Source: Ailurus styani (Eukaryota > Chordata > Mammalia > Carnivora > Ailuridae). Taken from it: 64,000 bases of DNA. Shown here in pieces: positions 23,251 to 34,833 of this stretch (its first letter is position 1; each line of letters opens with the position of its first letter). The translations under genes and the position numbers were made by a program. The DNA is taken from NCBI GenBank assembly GCA_002007465.1, contig LNAC01000336.1:870481-934480 (forward strand). The letters are read 5' to 3'. The notes under the pieces were generated by a model. It made no database searches. It was not told the origin of the DNA and saw only the letters and a list, made by a program, of their open reading frames with translations.

Positions 23251-23304
23251 TAATAAAATTCTTAGTACAGAGACTATTGGCAAAAAGTTTGAGTTGAAAT
23301 GGGT

Positions 23305-25738
23305 TGGGCAAAAGCAGCATTTTATTCATGTCTTACAAACATGGTCTTACAAACATCATACACAGCTGGCACGAAAGAACAGACACCATCTCATACACCA
23401 TGCTTCCTTCCAAATCACTTCTATTGAGTCACAACATCAGAACAAGTCAGTTACTGAGTTACACGGTTCTTCAAACATAGAGACCTCCCCATGAGGGTGG
23501 TTGGATTGGCTAATCAGACGAACAGTTAATTTACATGTTTCATACAGTGCAGGATTTGCAACAGAATTCAAGATATTCACATTGATATTGCAATACATTA
23601 TAAAACAGTATAATTTTCAGAAGATGATGGGATCACAGATGTCCCTGTTTCAATTCCTTTCTAGTTTACCTTCTTTCTTTTCTTAAAAGCAGTTACAAAG
23701 AGTTTTACTCAACTTTTCACACTCAAAAACACTTTAAATTTTAAAAACTAAAAACTATTTACAAATTATTCATTGTAATTTTAAAAGTATTTGTTGTTGG
23801 TTTTGCTGTTCCACTTAAAAAAAAAAAAATCACCCTCCAACAACCATACTTTACTTGGTACCACCATTACCTCTGGCCGCTGTGAAGGATACTTACAGTT
23901 GACTCCTCACAACTTTTCAGAGCTCCAAAATACATTCTATTCCATGGCCCATGATACCAAATATACATACAAGAAAAAGGCCATCTGACTTCCCCAAAGC
24001 ACACACTGACTACGATTCATTTTGTGTTGCCTTCATAGAAATGCCGTGAGGTGACGTTCTGGTGGATAAAGACAATGATTATGGAATACTCTTTTTTTAA
24101 TCCCAAAGTCATCTTAAAGCACAAAAAAGAGGCTGACTTCAATCTTTGTACATACAGAATGTAAAACATTTTCTTTACATTAGGCATAGTCATAAAAAGC
24201 ATGTATGTTGTTGTGAAAATGCATTGTCATAGAATTTACAAACACTGTGATATCAAACACATTCTCAAAAACAGCTAAGGTACTGACACAAAACCTGACT
24301 CAAAATGTAAATTTTTCAGTAGACTTTATTTCTAACTTGCACATTTAATAATTTGACTGTATCCAGTTTCACTCATATGCTCTAAAATCTCAAATATGGT
24401 GATGTGACCTCAAGTTCATCCTTCCAAGTAATCCCAGGGTGCTGCTTTGCTCGAGTGGTTTTCATTGAATTTCAGAGCCCTGGCACTGGCAAACCATATA
24501 AGACACAAGTCTATAAACTGCTCCACAGACAACAGCTCAAGACAAATTAGCCTACGAAAGATAGTGAAACATACTTTGTTGTGCTAATTTGACAGCCTAA
24601 ATAGATTTTGTGTGAAAACGTGTAAATTATATTAGGCTTTGCTGTATAGCTATTTTCCAGGCATTATTTAGTTTCTTGGTTTAAGTGATGCTTTCTATCT
24701 GGCGGTGGTTAAAACTTCAGTCCTGTTTCTTTCCAAATAGTAGCTTAGTCCTTTCTGGGGGAGGACAAGCTATGAGAAGACTTACGAGCTATGAGAAGAC
24801 TTAGTCCTGCCCTTTCTGTAGATGAGGGATGGCCTTGAATGCACACTTGTGTACCATATGTATTTCCTTTCTGAAAGCTGCATTTCTAACTGGATTTCTA
24901 GCTGAAGTTTATTTCTTTACCCACTAACTAATTCCACAGTTTCACAAAGGTAAACAGGGCTTTCTTAGACCACACTGATGTTTGTGAAGGGCAGTGAACA
25001 ATTCAAGGCCGTGGTTCTTACGTGAGATCATATTTCCCAACAATTTGACTCATATATCACCTTCGGAGGGAGAAAAATATTTCAGCCACAGTGTTCTCAA
25101 CTCAGCCCTTGAATAAAATGATTTCTCAGCTTGTTCACTGTCCTTTTGAAACAAAACCAAGTTACTCCTGGTATAATAAAATTGTATCAAATAATTACAA
25201 AGAGAAATGACTGTATACTTTTATATGCAAGACAACAATTTGTACATGACATAATGAATAAAAACAAACTAGAGAACGTTTCTTTAATATCTTTGGATTT
25301 AAAGAAAAATTGATTTCCCTGTCTGAAGAAAAATGGATGAATTTTCATAAGAGAAAGCATTCTTTTCATTTCTAAATCCTAAAAATCACATTGCTTTCCA
25401 GCGACATGTTCCTACAAGATCATCACCTTGTAGCCCACATCCATAGCTTAGGATTGCTCTGCAGGATTCATAAAATGCTTGGCTACTCTGGCAACCTGCA
25501 GAAGAGACTGAATACCTCATGAAAATTTATCCAACTTCTTGAATATTGGGCGAAAATATCATGATACACATTTACAGTTACCTTCTGGTCTGCTAATTCA
25601 ATCCATTTCTAACAACAACAACAAAAAGGGCAGCTTGTTGTCACAAGCTTGTAATCATGTATCAGGGAAAAAAAGGGAAAGAAAATTGCTCCTTGCCTAG
25701 TAAAAATCATTAAGTTCCAACTCATCATGGCTAGGACA
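23305..25738 (-). other. SYT4: SYT4 3' untranslated region
   Basis: This stretch follows the SYT4 stop codon without an intron signal. It contains no transposable element that I recognise, unlike every other stretch of similar size nearby, which fits purifying selection on a long neuronal 3' UTR. The distal end is set by AATAAA on the minus strand (plus-strand TTTATT at 23321-23326), followed by a likely cleavage site around 23300-23310. The exact end is inferred; other TTTATT hexamers occur (for example near 24325), so shorter isoforms are possible. A small imperfect direct repeat (GAGCTATGAGAAGACTTA-like) lies at about 24766-24803. Confidence 0.65.
23321..23326 (-). terminator. SYT4: Predicted SYT4 poly(A) signal
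   Basis: The reverse complement reads CATGAATAAAATGCTGC, a canonical AATAAA. A terminal exon ending here gives a mature transcript of roughly 4 kb, in line with what I recall for mammalian SYT4. Confidence 0.6.
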
Positions 25739-26046
25739 CTACCCATCACAGAGCACATGCCACTTGGCAATTTGTCTCCTGGGATAGTCACAGATCTCTT
25801 TCCAGTGCTCTCCACCTGTTCCTTCTGCTGCTGCTCCTAGGACCAACCGCCCTATCACCTCATTTCTGGATCCCCTTTCAGAATCCAAAACCAGAAATTC
25901 AACACGTATCTCTTCAAGACCCTCACAAGGAATATCAAAGACAAACAGTTCATTGAACACTGCATTGGGGGTGCATTTCTTCACATGAGTCTTCTTTTTC
26001 GAGATTCTCTTTTTGGCATGGTACAGGTTCACTTTCACATAGGGAT
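25739..26046 (-). CDS. SYT4: SYT4 coding exon 4 (C2B, C-terminal part)
   Basis: The acceptor ...CATTGCAG precedes ATCCCTATG, where AT completes Asp324 begun in exon 3. The exon encodes residues 324-425, including the polybasic stretch, the FLVLDSERG loop and the C-terminal WHVLCDG, and ends in TAG at 25741-25739. It continues as the 3' UTR. Confidence 0.97.
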
Positions 26047-29000
26047 CTGCAATGGTAAATGACAGACGTTATCCTGGCAGAACCTGGCTGGAGAGCTGAT
26101 CTCAACATAATGTTGCCCTTAGAGATTGCTGCATGCCAATAAAATGAGATTGCAATGAAAAGGAGTCAGAACAATGTGAAAATATGGATTAAGCTTCATC
26201 TCTCTATTGTCAACAAAATGAAAACAAGTAAGAATGTGCAATGTGAAGAGAAAACAGTTCTAAACCACAGGATAGGAAAGGAAGTATAATGACAAAAAGA
26301 AGAGATAAGATTAAAAAAAAATTCTACTGGCTCATTCTGATTACGCATAACTCAGTCCAGGAAATAAGATAGAAGAGAAAAGCATTAGACAAGACCTAAC
26401 CTTGAGTTGTATGACTTTGGTGAGTCTCTCTACATCTCTGCTTTTCTGTTGTACAGGCATTTAGAATTCACAATGGCAATGTCCTTCTGTGCTTTAAATT
26501 TTGTGGTTCTTTAATCACCAGTTGGGTTTGCTTCCTGTCTTCCAGTGTTGATCTTCCCTGTGGTCACCCTTAATGTGTGGATTTTAGGATCATGCTACCT
26601 TATCACACATTTAATTATACTACTTTTGCCTCTTTCTGGTTGAAGCATGTGAGTTCATTTTGGCCTTCTAATCTAAACCTTTAAAATCACGTGTTCAACT
26701 GCCATTAATAAACAATAGTAGTAATAGTAATAGAAACAGATGTTATTTAATGAAGTATATCTTTGTAGTCTTCACAATCCCCCTCAAGGTAAGTATTATT
26801 ACATCTAGTTTGTATAGAGATTATGAAACATAGCTAAGATTATATGCTAAAATGGAAGGGTTAGAATTTGAACTCAGATCATTTTACTCCATAGGTCCTG
26901 TGCTCTTTTCACTGTGTGATAAAACAAGGTATTTTTTTTTAATTAGTCACAAAACTAAAAGCTAATGCTTAAAGAAGATACATAAGGAATTAAAGGAAAA
27001 AGAATAAAAAACAACAGAAGTGTAAGTGTAGGCAGAGTCACCAAAAACACTAAAATCAAGAACTCTTCTCCCAAACCATTGTGAAAATTTTGGCACTGAC
27101 CTCTCCCCTCTGCATTTATCACTGCTTTCTGCTTCAAACCCACACAGTCAGATATCTACCATGTATTAGCAATGGCTTAGATCTTAGAACTATGTTGTTT
27201 TCTTTTTCTTGCTAATGGCACTGGCTCACACTGTTCTTTCATTAAATGAGAAACAGAAAAACAATCACATCACTTGTGCTTGTGAGTGAAAGGCAAATCA
27301 AAATCATGTTGTTAACTATTTTGCCCAATGTATTACTTATACTGAGACTGAATTGTTCAGAAGCATTCTTACCTGAAAGTCCAGACACATCAGATTTAGG
27401 CAGGTGTCGAGCTTTTAAAACAACCACAGTGAGAGTATTTGTAGTGGATTGATAGCAAAGAGAGATCAGTAACTCGCCCCGTCCTGAAGACTTCTAAACA
27501 AAGAGACATGTGGTATAAATATTTTTATTATTTTTTTACTTTGAAATTTATACTTATAGAAAGATTTTAAAACAAAATAATATTGTTATTTAAATGTTAT
27601 TTTCCTACTTATTTTTATTTTAATATGCTAAAGAATTCAAGAGTAACTACAAGGTTTTGTACAGTACTATCACCTTCTAAAAAAACAACTGGCTGCCATC
27701 TTGTGGTGGTTTTAGGTAATACAAGATGTTAAAATTTGTAAGGCGTTAGCCACACCCATTACTAGAAATCTTTAAAAGGATACTTAGAATATAGCTATAC
27801 AGAGGTGTTGTTGCTGTTTGTTTGTTTTTACTTTTTAACTAAGTTACTACTTTTTGAAGTTATTAATAAATGTCTAATCATTTGAATGGATCTGTGTAGG
27901 ACAAAATGACTCATGATAAGTTTGATTTTACTTCAATTTTTCAAAAAGCACTGACGGTATTGGAATTGAATTCAGACCAATTGAAATTTATTCTGACTTA
28001 TACCATCTCCTGTCCCAGAGGGCTGATGGAGTTAAAATCCTCTGTCCCCAGCCCCCACTCGAAGTCCTCATTCAAATCCAAGAAATGAATTAAGTATCAG
28101 AGGGAATTGACCCAATTTTTAATACTTTGTTTTTGGAGAGTATCATAAGATCCTTCTCTGTATGCTACTTAGACTTTATTTGTACTTTAAAGACATTAAG
28201 TGAGAATACCAAGAACTAAATTACAAGTTTTACCTGATACTAACAAAATGTAAACTCAGGGTGAGATTATAACTAAGACTGATGGCTAGCCAGAGCTCCT
28301 AAAACGTCAATCTAATAGACAAAGCTGACATGGGGTCATTATATGAATAAGCAGTCCAAGAAGAATATGAGTAGGGAAAAGATCTTTATTCCTACTGTGC
28401 TGCTAAACAGCTAAACTGTGCTGCAAACAAGCTATTTAATTTTCTGAACTTTGACTTTTCATTAATTTCAACAAAAACAAAGGTGAGCTTTATGGTATTC
28501 TATAAAATCATGCCTTATAGGAACAAATTACTCTGAAGTACTACATTTTAAATCAACTGAGTTCTGTATTTAAAGGGGAACTGGGATTAAATTTGATATC
28601 ATTGTCTAATTGTCTCAGAACTACCAAAGCAGTATAACTACAAAGGCAGAGTAACTCACTTCTTGTCATACAACATAATGATAAACATTTATAATTCAAT
28701 ATAATGTGATATCTCCTCTTTGAAAAGCAATTCCATGAAAAGTCAATACAACTTCCAAATCCTCAGGATAAATTGACTTAATTTTCAATTTCAATTTCAA
28801 TTTCAAATTCAATTATGCTGACCTTGAAACATCTTTGTTAACTTTTTATGAATAAGAACTATTTACCTGCATTTTAAGTTAAGTGGCAGTCCTAGCCAAA
28901 ATACTTATGATGAAAATTAACAGAAATATTTATATAAGTGTTATTTAAATATCCATAAAGGGTGCCTATTTATTTTATATAATTAAAATACTTTAAGCAT

Positions 29001-32000
29001 TTCTGTTGTGGATTAAATTTCCTTTTATCTACTCTATTCCCTTGTTCCCCATTGGATTATGATTAATAATAATTAAACATGGTAAAGATGATATGTATAA
29101 AACTTATCAGTTTAATAAAAATCCCCTAGATACATAAAAGCTACATAAAAGATTGTTTATAAATACTTTAAGCACTAAAAATGAATTACCCTAACATTTC
29201 TCTTGATAATCTCTCTGTTCATTAACATTTTTCCATCAGATAATTCAATTCCTGCAAGAGGAATAAGGACTTCTCCAATGATATCATCTCTTGAAAACCT
29301 GTCAAAACTCAAGATTGTGAAGTGCAAGGCCAACTCTTGGATCTGGGTGTAGAGGATCCCATAGAATGTAAAGGTCTCATCAAAAGCTGGGTCCAAGGTT
29401 TTTCTCAGAACTCTGGTTTTCACTTTATGCTTCTTCTCCGGGAGGATCGTCATTTTGATATATGGGTCAGAGGTCATCGACTGCTCATCCATGGCCGGCA
29501 AGCCACGGGCTTCCTTGATATTCACCACAAATGCTTTCTTCTCAAAGTTGTATTCTAAGGAGAAGAAGAGGGTTCCCAGCTTCTCCTGCTTCTCTTCTGA
29601 AGTAAGGGAAGTGCTGGACTTTAAGCTATCAGGGGAAATAGCCTCTTTCTCCCCTTCTGAAAAGAGCTTTGGGGTCACATTCTCCAGATCGGAAGGGCTA
29701 CTAGCTTTGAGGTTTGTTTTGGGAAAATTGCCATTGAGATCTCTCTTCTCAAGGTCAAGATGTAATGAATTCTTTGGCACAGCTGGTTTATTCTTTGCTT
29801 CATTTTTGTCATCTGCTCCAAACTTCTTCTTGCTACTTAGATTTTCAGGATAAATATCAACTCCTTTTAGAACATGCACAAATTTATATGGAGGAGTCTT
29901 GTTAGACTTGGATGATTTTCTCTGACAGCAGATCCATGCAAACAGAGAGACTGTGAAGACCAAGCCAAATGCACTGAAGATCCCCACCACTGTGGGGATT
30001 TCATCTGAAAAATCAAATGACCAATAACATATATTAAAGGAGTGGAGTTGGAGATATGAGCCTATTTGAAAAGCATGGCTGGAACTGGCAATTACTGTCG
30101 GTTGCACAGATTGGATTACTTTCTGACTGTTCTGGGTATGAGTTATATACACATTTCATATCACCTTCAGGAATAAACACATACACTGTGTGACATACAG
30201 AAAAGAAATACACTATGATAGAAACTTCTTCATTTCAGTAGTTTTTTCACAAATAAAATAAAAAGATGAAACCGGGCTTAGGTCAGGGATGAGGGATACT
30301 AAATGACCCTGACCTACCTTTGTTTTCTCAGATAACATGAGTTAACTACAGCATGATGGGTCAGTACTAATTTCATTATGCTTTCTTGACATTTTGAGGC
30401 TTTCCAGAAGCATCCGTTTTTACTGACTATGAAACTCTAAGTGCACATCCTTCAAATACTGAGTAATGTTGTATTCTTATTAGTTATTTATCCAAGATTC
30501 AAGCAGGAAACATCTAGGGGCTGGCGGTTCCAAGAATTTTAAGAAATGAAGGAACATAATCTGCTATTATCACAAACTCATCAATAATTTCCATCTCATT
30601 ATGGAACACTGGTAAGAGAAATGTAACATATATTAGGGAAAAAAGAACAAAAAAAAGATGAACAGCAGGGTATTGATATTACATAACTTATACCACCGCA
30701 AACTCCTGGTATACAGACCAAAATTTCTCAAACACTGAATTAAATGAAGTACAAATTAATTATACCTAAGTGGGATAAAAATAAAACAATGGTTACAAAG
30801 GAATCATCATTCCTTAACATGTATTGAGAAGAGTGAGTATAGATAATTTAGAGTTCAATTTTATCTTTAACTGATTTTTTTCTAGCATTTTTCCACATGG
30901 AAAATGGTAATAAAATTGAACTTGGCATTTTTTCCTTGAATGAAGTACACTAAATTACTGACATTAGGTAACACTGATTATGCATGAAGCTTATCATGTC
31001 CCATATGTAAGCATATTCCTCCAATTAATGATTAGTAACATTGTGTAAGTAAAAGCAGTATTGATATATCTGGACACAGAGCAGCAATTGAGTCAATATT
31101 TAATATAATCATAGTGAATATAGCTAATATAGTATTATCTGCATTTAGTTTCATTCTCATCTATTTTTATCCCAAATAGTGAATAGTAAAGTTAGAGATC
31201 CCAGTCAGGAAAGGGTTACGGCTTGTTTGAATAACCCCTGAAAGAATAATCTTTTGTTACTCCCCTTCCCCATCCCCCCAAATCTTCTGCCTATCTACTT
31301 CATAATTTCAAAACTGAACTCAACGAATATAAGAATCAGTAATGACAAATAAGAGCAGACATATATAAGATTAAAAAACAACAATAAAAATTCCACAGTT
31401 TAATTAGATCAAGGAACTGATCATGTAAAGATGAAAAATAAACCTTTGAATTTCCCAAGCAGAAAAAGCAGTGAATGCTACAGAAAAAGAATGAGGCGAG
31501 AGCTAAAGATAATCAGCTAAACTTAGTATCAGCTTTTTGGTTTTTCCTCCTATTCACGTCTTTGTGGGGTGAAGAAAATCCACTGCTGGACTCTCCAATA
31601 ACCCAAGGCCAGGAAGCAAAACCAAAGTCAGGAACTAAGGCAATTCCTCAGCCAAAGCTAGGAGAACAAGAAAAGCAATAGAAAATGATCCTTTTTTTTT
31701 TCTAAATAGATCAATGGCCCAAACTAGAACATATTTTTCTAGCACCATCTCTGAAAATGCCTCAGTATTAGAGAATTTCTTATTTTCAAATCAGAAATTG
31801 GGAATAAACATCACAACAATATAAACTCAATCACCCAAATGGAAGGCTGTAAAGGAAACTCAGTTTTGGTTATAATGTCACAGATTGTCTCTATTCAATA
31901 CTTATGTCACAAGGCAAAATATTCAACGTATCATGGAAAGACACACGTACTCCCTGTGTATTTTTTACTGATAAGGTCTTAAGCTTTTGAGAGTAAAGAC

Positions 32001-32987
32001 CTCAGTCATTTCACTCAGTTTAATAATAATTATGATGTACTCATAGATATCATTCCTTATTCACAAACTTCTATAAAATTTCCTAATTTTTTGAATACTT
32101 GTTAAGTAAGTAAAACTCCATCTCTTTTCTTTGAAATATAATGGGACCTAAAAATATGACTTTTTAATTTAGAAGTACATCTGACTTTATTTATTGAGAG
32201 AAGGTGAGCAATGGTGCCAAGAATTTGGTATAGGAAGAGGAAAACTGAACTGGAAAACAGGATTCCTAATTTTACTTTCCAGTAGCTTTTAGTTAACTGT
32301 TTGACCTGCAACACTTCCCTCAGATCTTTGGGTTTTGGTTACCTCACCTGCAAAATGCGATGGACCAAGCCAGTTCATTTCAAATATCACTTTAACCCTA
32401 GCATCATAGGATTCTGTGTCTTCCACTAGCAACATATTTCAAGGATACAAGAAAAACATAGCAGAGAAAAACAACCTTATGGTACACTCTAAAGTAAAAT
32501 ACACATCACAAACCCCCAAAATACAAGTTGTTTTATACCAAGATCAAACCCTTATATAATCACAGAAACATTGGCTTCTCCTAGTAAGTTAAAAACAGAT
32601 TTACCTACAAATAAAAATCACCTACAGAATTAGTGAAACCAACAACAACAGACTCCCTTTCCTTTACTTAGTGCGTGCTGCAATTTACAGAGCTACCTGA
32701 ACGCTTAGGAACTTCTTGGTTGTAAAGTCTCCCTAACAGAAGGCAATTTTAAGGAGAAAGATAGCAAGGAAGGAGAAACAACAGAGATAAGCCACAATTG
32801 CCCCTTTACAGTTCTCATTTTCGTTCAGGTTAACTACCTAGGAAATCTACATTCAGCATCCCCTGGAAAAACAACAAGAACAAGAACCAGATCGCAGCCC
32901 ACTCTGGAATATTCAAGAAACAACCGCAGTTATAAGTTGAGTAACTTGCTTACCAAATTCTTCCCGGCTGGTAGTGATCGGAGCCAT
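25739..32987 (-). CDS. SYT4: Synaptotagmin-4, complete four-exon gene
   Basis: SYT4 is a vesicle membrane protein of neurons and endocrine cells that modulates regulated exocytosis and dense-core/neurotrophin vesicle traffic. Joining 32987-32954, 30004-29190, 27493-27373 and 26046-25739 gives exactly 425 codons plus TAG, the family length. Layout: a short luminal N-terminus starting [11 protein letters not shown]; one membrane helix at about residues 16-38 ending in WICC, with cysteines suited to palmitoylation; a lysine-rich linker; C2A at about 154-280; C2B at about 285-425. In C2A the calcium-ligand positions read D184, D191-region, S244, D246 and D252. The Ser244 for Asp change is the SYT4/SYT11 hallmark that cripples C2A calcium binding. 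C2B keeps D318, D324, a polybasic KKRISKKK strand (335-342), D378 and the WHVL motif (419-422). SYT11 is excluded by overall identity. Introns are 2.9, 1.7 and 1.3 kb. No frameshift or premature stop is seen. Confidence 0.98.
26047..27372 (-). other. SYT4: SYT4 intron 3
   Basis: GTAAGAATG donor and TTGCAG acceptor on the minus strand; phase 1. It holds a plus-strand MIR at about 26745-26930 and otherwise unique sequence. Confidence 0.93.
26745..26930 (+). repeat. MIR element inside SYT4 intron 3
   Basis: TATTTAATGAAGTATATC, CCTCAAGGTAAGTATTATTAC, AGAGATTATGAAACATAGC and TTTGAACTCAGATC...CTGTGCTCTTTTCAC follow MIR order. It is antisense to SYT4. Confidence 0.7.
27373..27493 (-). CDS. SYT4: SYT4 coding exon 3 (C2B, N-terminal part)
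   Basis: 121 bases: 40 codons starting [15 protein letters not shown] and ending SDVSGLS, plus the G of Asp324. The acceptor is TTTGTTTAG and the donor CTTTCAG|GTAAGAATG. It carries the first two strands of C2B and the D318 calcium-ligand position. Confidence 0.97.
27494..29189 (-). other. SYT4: SYT4 intron 2
   Basis: Phase 0 intron with AGG|GTAATTC donor and TTTGTTTAG|AAG acceptor. An (ATTTCA)n-like run lies at about 28784-28812. No SINE or L1 was recognised in it. Confidence 0.93.
29190..30004 (-). CDS. SYT4: SYT4 coding exon 2 (membrane anchor, linker, C2A)
   Basis: The 815-base exon encodes residues 12-283. It starts with AT completing Asp12 after the acceptor TTTGATTTTTCAG and ends ...KRNVR before GTAATTC. 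It contains the membrane helix [18 protein letters not shown], the linker with a [15 protein letters not shown] stretch, the [13 protein letters not shown] segment, and all of C2A, including [20 protein letters not shown] and the [10 protein letters not shown] loop with Ser244. Intronic sequence upstream happens to stay open in frame for about 50 codons but is not coding. Confidence 0.98.
30005..32953 (-). other. SYT4: SYT4 intron 1
   Basis: Phase 1 intron with TTTG|GTAAGCAAG donor. It is 2.9 kb of AT-rich sequence without a recognised SINE or L1. Intron-first-exon regions of this kind often carry regulatory elements, but I can point to none here. Confidence 0.93.
32954..32987 (-). CDS. SYT4: SYT4 coding exon 1
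   Basis: It encodes [11 protein letters not shown] plus the G of Asp12. The ATG context CAAAAAATGG has A at -3 and G at +4, a strong Kozak match. The N-terminus is as expected for the family, which fixes this start even though the upstream frame is open. Confidence 0.97.
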
Positions 32988-32998
32988 TTTTTGCTGCG

Positions 32999-33019
32999 TG
33001 TTCTGTCCGAGGTGCTGAA
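32999..33019 (-). promoter_or_regulatory. RE1/NRSE site (REST/NRSF binding)
   Basis: On the minus strand the 21-mer reads TTCAGCACC, one variable base, then CGGACAG, then AACA. It matches the textbook RE1 at 17 of 21 positions, with both half-sites complete and standard spacing. It sits in the 5' UTR, 12 bases above the SYT4 ATG. REST silences neuronal genes outside neurons through such sites. Confidence 0.85.
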
Positions 33020-33062
33020 CGGAAAACTCCCTGGCTTGATTCACTTGCCTGGATCTGAAGCG

Positions 33063-33083
33063 CCGGCTTTCCGGAGTGCTGAA
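33063..33083 (-). promoter_or_regulatory. Second, weaker RE1-like site
   Basis: The minus strand reads TTCAGCACTCCGGAAAG and matches RE1 at about 15 of 21 positions: left half-site nearly complete, right half-site with one internal mismatch. It lies 64 bases upstream of the strong site in the same orientation. Confidence 0.5.
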
Positions 33084-33240
33084 AACAACAGCTCCGAGCT
33101 CAGGGGACCTGCGCCTGGAACGGGAGGAGGCAAAGAAGGAGGTCCACTCGCCCTCGCACAGTGATTTGCCACCCCTGTTCCTGTTTTGGCTCTTCTGAGA
33201 AGCTCGTCTCTGAGACTCTAGACGTGGCTGAAACCCGAAT

Positions 33241-33257
33241 TGACGCAATCCTGACGC
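33241..33257. promoter_or_regulatory. Paired TGACG (CRE/ATF-type) half-sites
   Basis: TGACGCAAT at 33241-33249 is close to the C/EBP-ATF composite TGATGCAAT. TGACGC at 33252-33257 follows 11 bases later in the same direction. An ACGTG core lies nearby at about 33222. Syt4 is described as an immediate-early gene induced by depolarisation and cAMP, for which such half-sites would be natural. Confidence 0.45.
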
Positions 33258-33459
33258 TACAGGGTTGAAATCAGCACCTGCCCTCCTCCCCTCCGCCCTC
33301 CAAGCCTCTCCTCTCCTTTCTTCCTCCCTTCTCTCCTGAGGATTCAACACATACTCATCAATTATTTTAACTGTTGGACTACTGGAGATTAGCTTTGCTA
33401 TTCTGTGGGGGCTCAGAGGCACATGGAGATGAGCCCCTAAACTCATTCCTGTCAGTTTC

Positions 33460-34830
33460 TAATAGAAAATCTTCTGATCATCAAGATCAGTAAAAACGCG
33501 TCTGTAAGTTATCAGAATAATGAACTTTACAGAGATGATTTAGGGTAAGAGTGAGAAGAGAGAAATTTCTACATCAAATGAACATTGTGACATGCAGGAA
33601 TATGTTTCTCACTTTCTAAATTTTTCTTTGATATATTATACCTATATTAGAAAAGAATCCACTGCACATTAATCCATTTGAAATAAGACAACAGTATTCC
33701 CACTACAATCACTTATTTTCTCATAAATAGTCTAAACATTTTGCTGATGCCGTTGCTCCATCTGCCTATCAGCTCTCTTCCCTTTAATATCTGACATTTG
33801 ACCAGTTAAAATACTTAGGAACAGATGGGAATGATCCGTTCTGTATTCAGATTCACTTTCAGTTATGACTTTTCATATAATGAGACTGATCCGGGAATGA
33901 CGTTTCTGGTTAAAAGCCCTGACTTCTAATAGGATTGTGAGTTACAAAAGTTACAAGAATCAGACCAAAATTGAAAATGAATGAAATTGATAATTATTGG
34001 TTATTTTCAAAGGAATATTTTTTCAAATATATTGTTTTGCTAAATGGATGATATTTCTGGGGTTGAGGAACTGGAGAATATATGGTGCCGGATTCTGATT
34101 AATTTTGATCTGAAGAGTGTGCCTTTTAAAACAAATATTTAGCAATTTTCCAAAGGAGACAACTCAGGTTGCAACTCCAACTGTCAATTATTGCTCCACA
34201 AAAAATTCCTTTGCTCTTGAGTTCAGTGAGCGAATGACATTCAGTATGTGTTGGGATGGGGGAGGAGGAGGTACTGGGTGGCTCTCAGAAAGCTACTGTA
34301 CAAGTGACAGGTTCCTGCACATTGGCAAACAGTCACTCTGAGTGTCAGGACTGTGTCTGGGGAAAAATTAGCTTCAGTCTTTTGCATCATGGAAAATTTT
34401 ATAAACCAAAGTCCTTTTCTTTCCCTTTTTACTTGCTCCCACATACTTGGCATTTTAACATTCTTCTAACAGATTTTTAAAAACCTTATATTGTCATGCT
34501 ATGAAAACACACAAACTAATTTACTGTATTTAATTTTCTCCATTGGCAGAACCTGTGTTTTGTGTTCTTATCTTTTCACTTCATTCAGATTACTTGCTTC
34601 CTCAGTTATGCATGAACCTAGTGGGATTGTCCCTAGGAATAGGCATTCATTGGATGAAAGTGGCATTTATTTGTTATGCATATACCACAGATAAACAAAA
34701 TATATGGTGTGAGGTTTACCAGAATGTGTGTTTTCTGGCTAAGTTATTGCTAACATATGGTTAAACTCATTTGTTGTAAACGTAAGTACCTTATTTGTAT
34801 GTTTTATATAAATTAGTATCTCATTAATTT
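33460..34830. other. Intergenic sequence upstream of SYT4
   Basis: No repeat recognised in about 1.3 kb, which is unusual for this window and may mean conserved non-coding sequence. No supported gene. Confidence 0.4.
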
Positions 34831-34833
34831 TAC

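Larger units (their letters stand above)
32988..33450 (-). promoter_or_regulatory. SYT4: SYT4 5' UTR and proximal promoter
   Basis: A locally GC- and CpG-richer block (about 20 CpGs from 32960 to 33300) rises out of AT-rich surroundings at the start of SYT4. No TATA box stands out, so initiation is probably dispersed. It holds two RE1-like sites and TGACG half-sites (listed separately), plus a purine-rich run GAGAGAAGGGAGGAAG (minus strand) near 33310-33340. The transcription start is not determinable from sequence alone. Confidence 0.7.

Noticed and set aside
29455..29853. 132-codon plus-strand frame
   Set aside because: It is the antisense shadow of SYT4 exon 2.
29175..30152. Reading the whole 325-codon frame as one single-exon protein
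   Set aside because: Both ends are intronic. Canonical acceptor and donor sites at 30004 and 29190 join it to the other SYT4 exons to give the exact family length.
32341..32953. Additional SYT4 coding exon within intron 1
   Set aside because: The phase 1 junction of exons 1 and 2 gives the expected SREEFDEIPTV sequence, leaving no room for another coding exon in the standard isoform.
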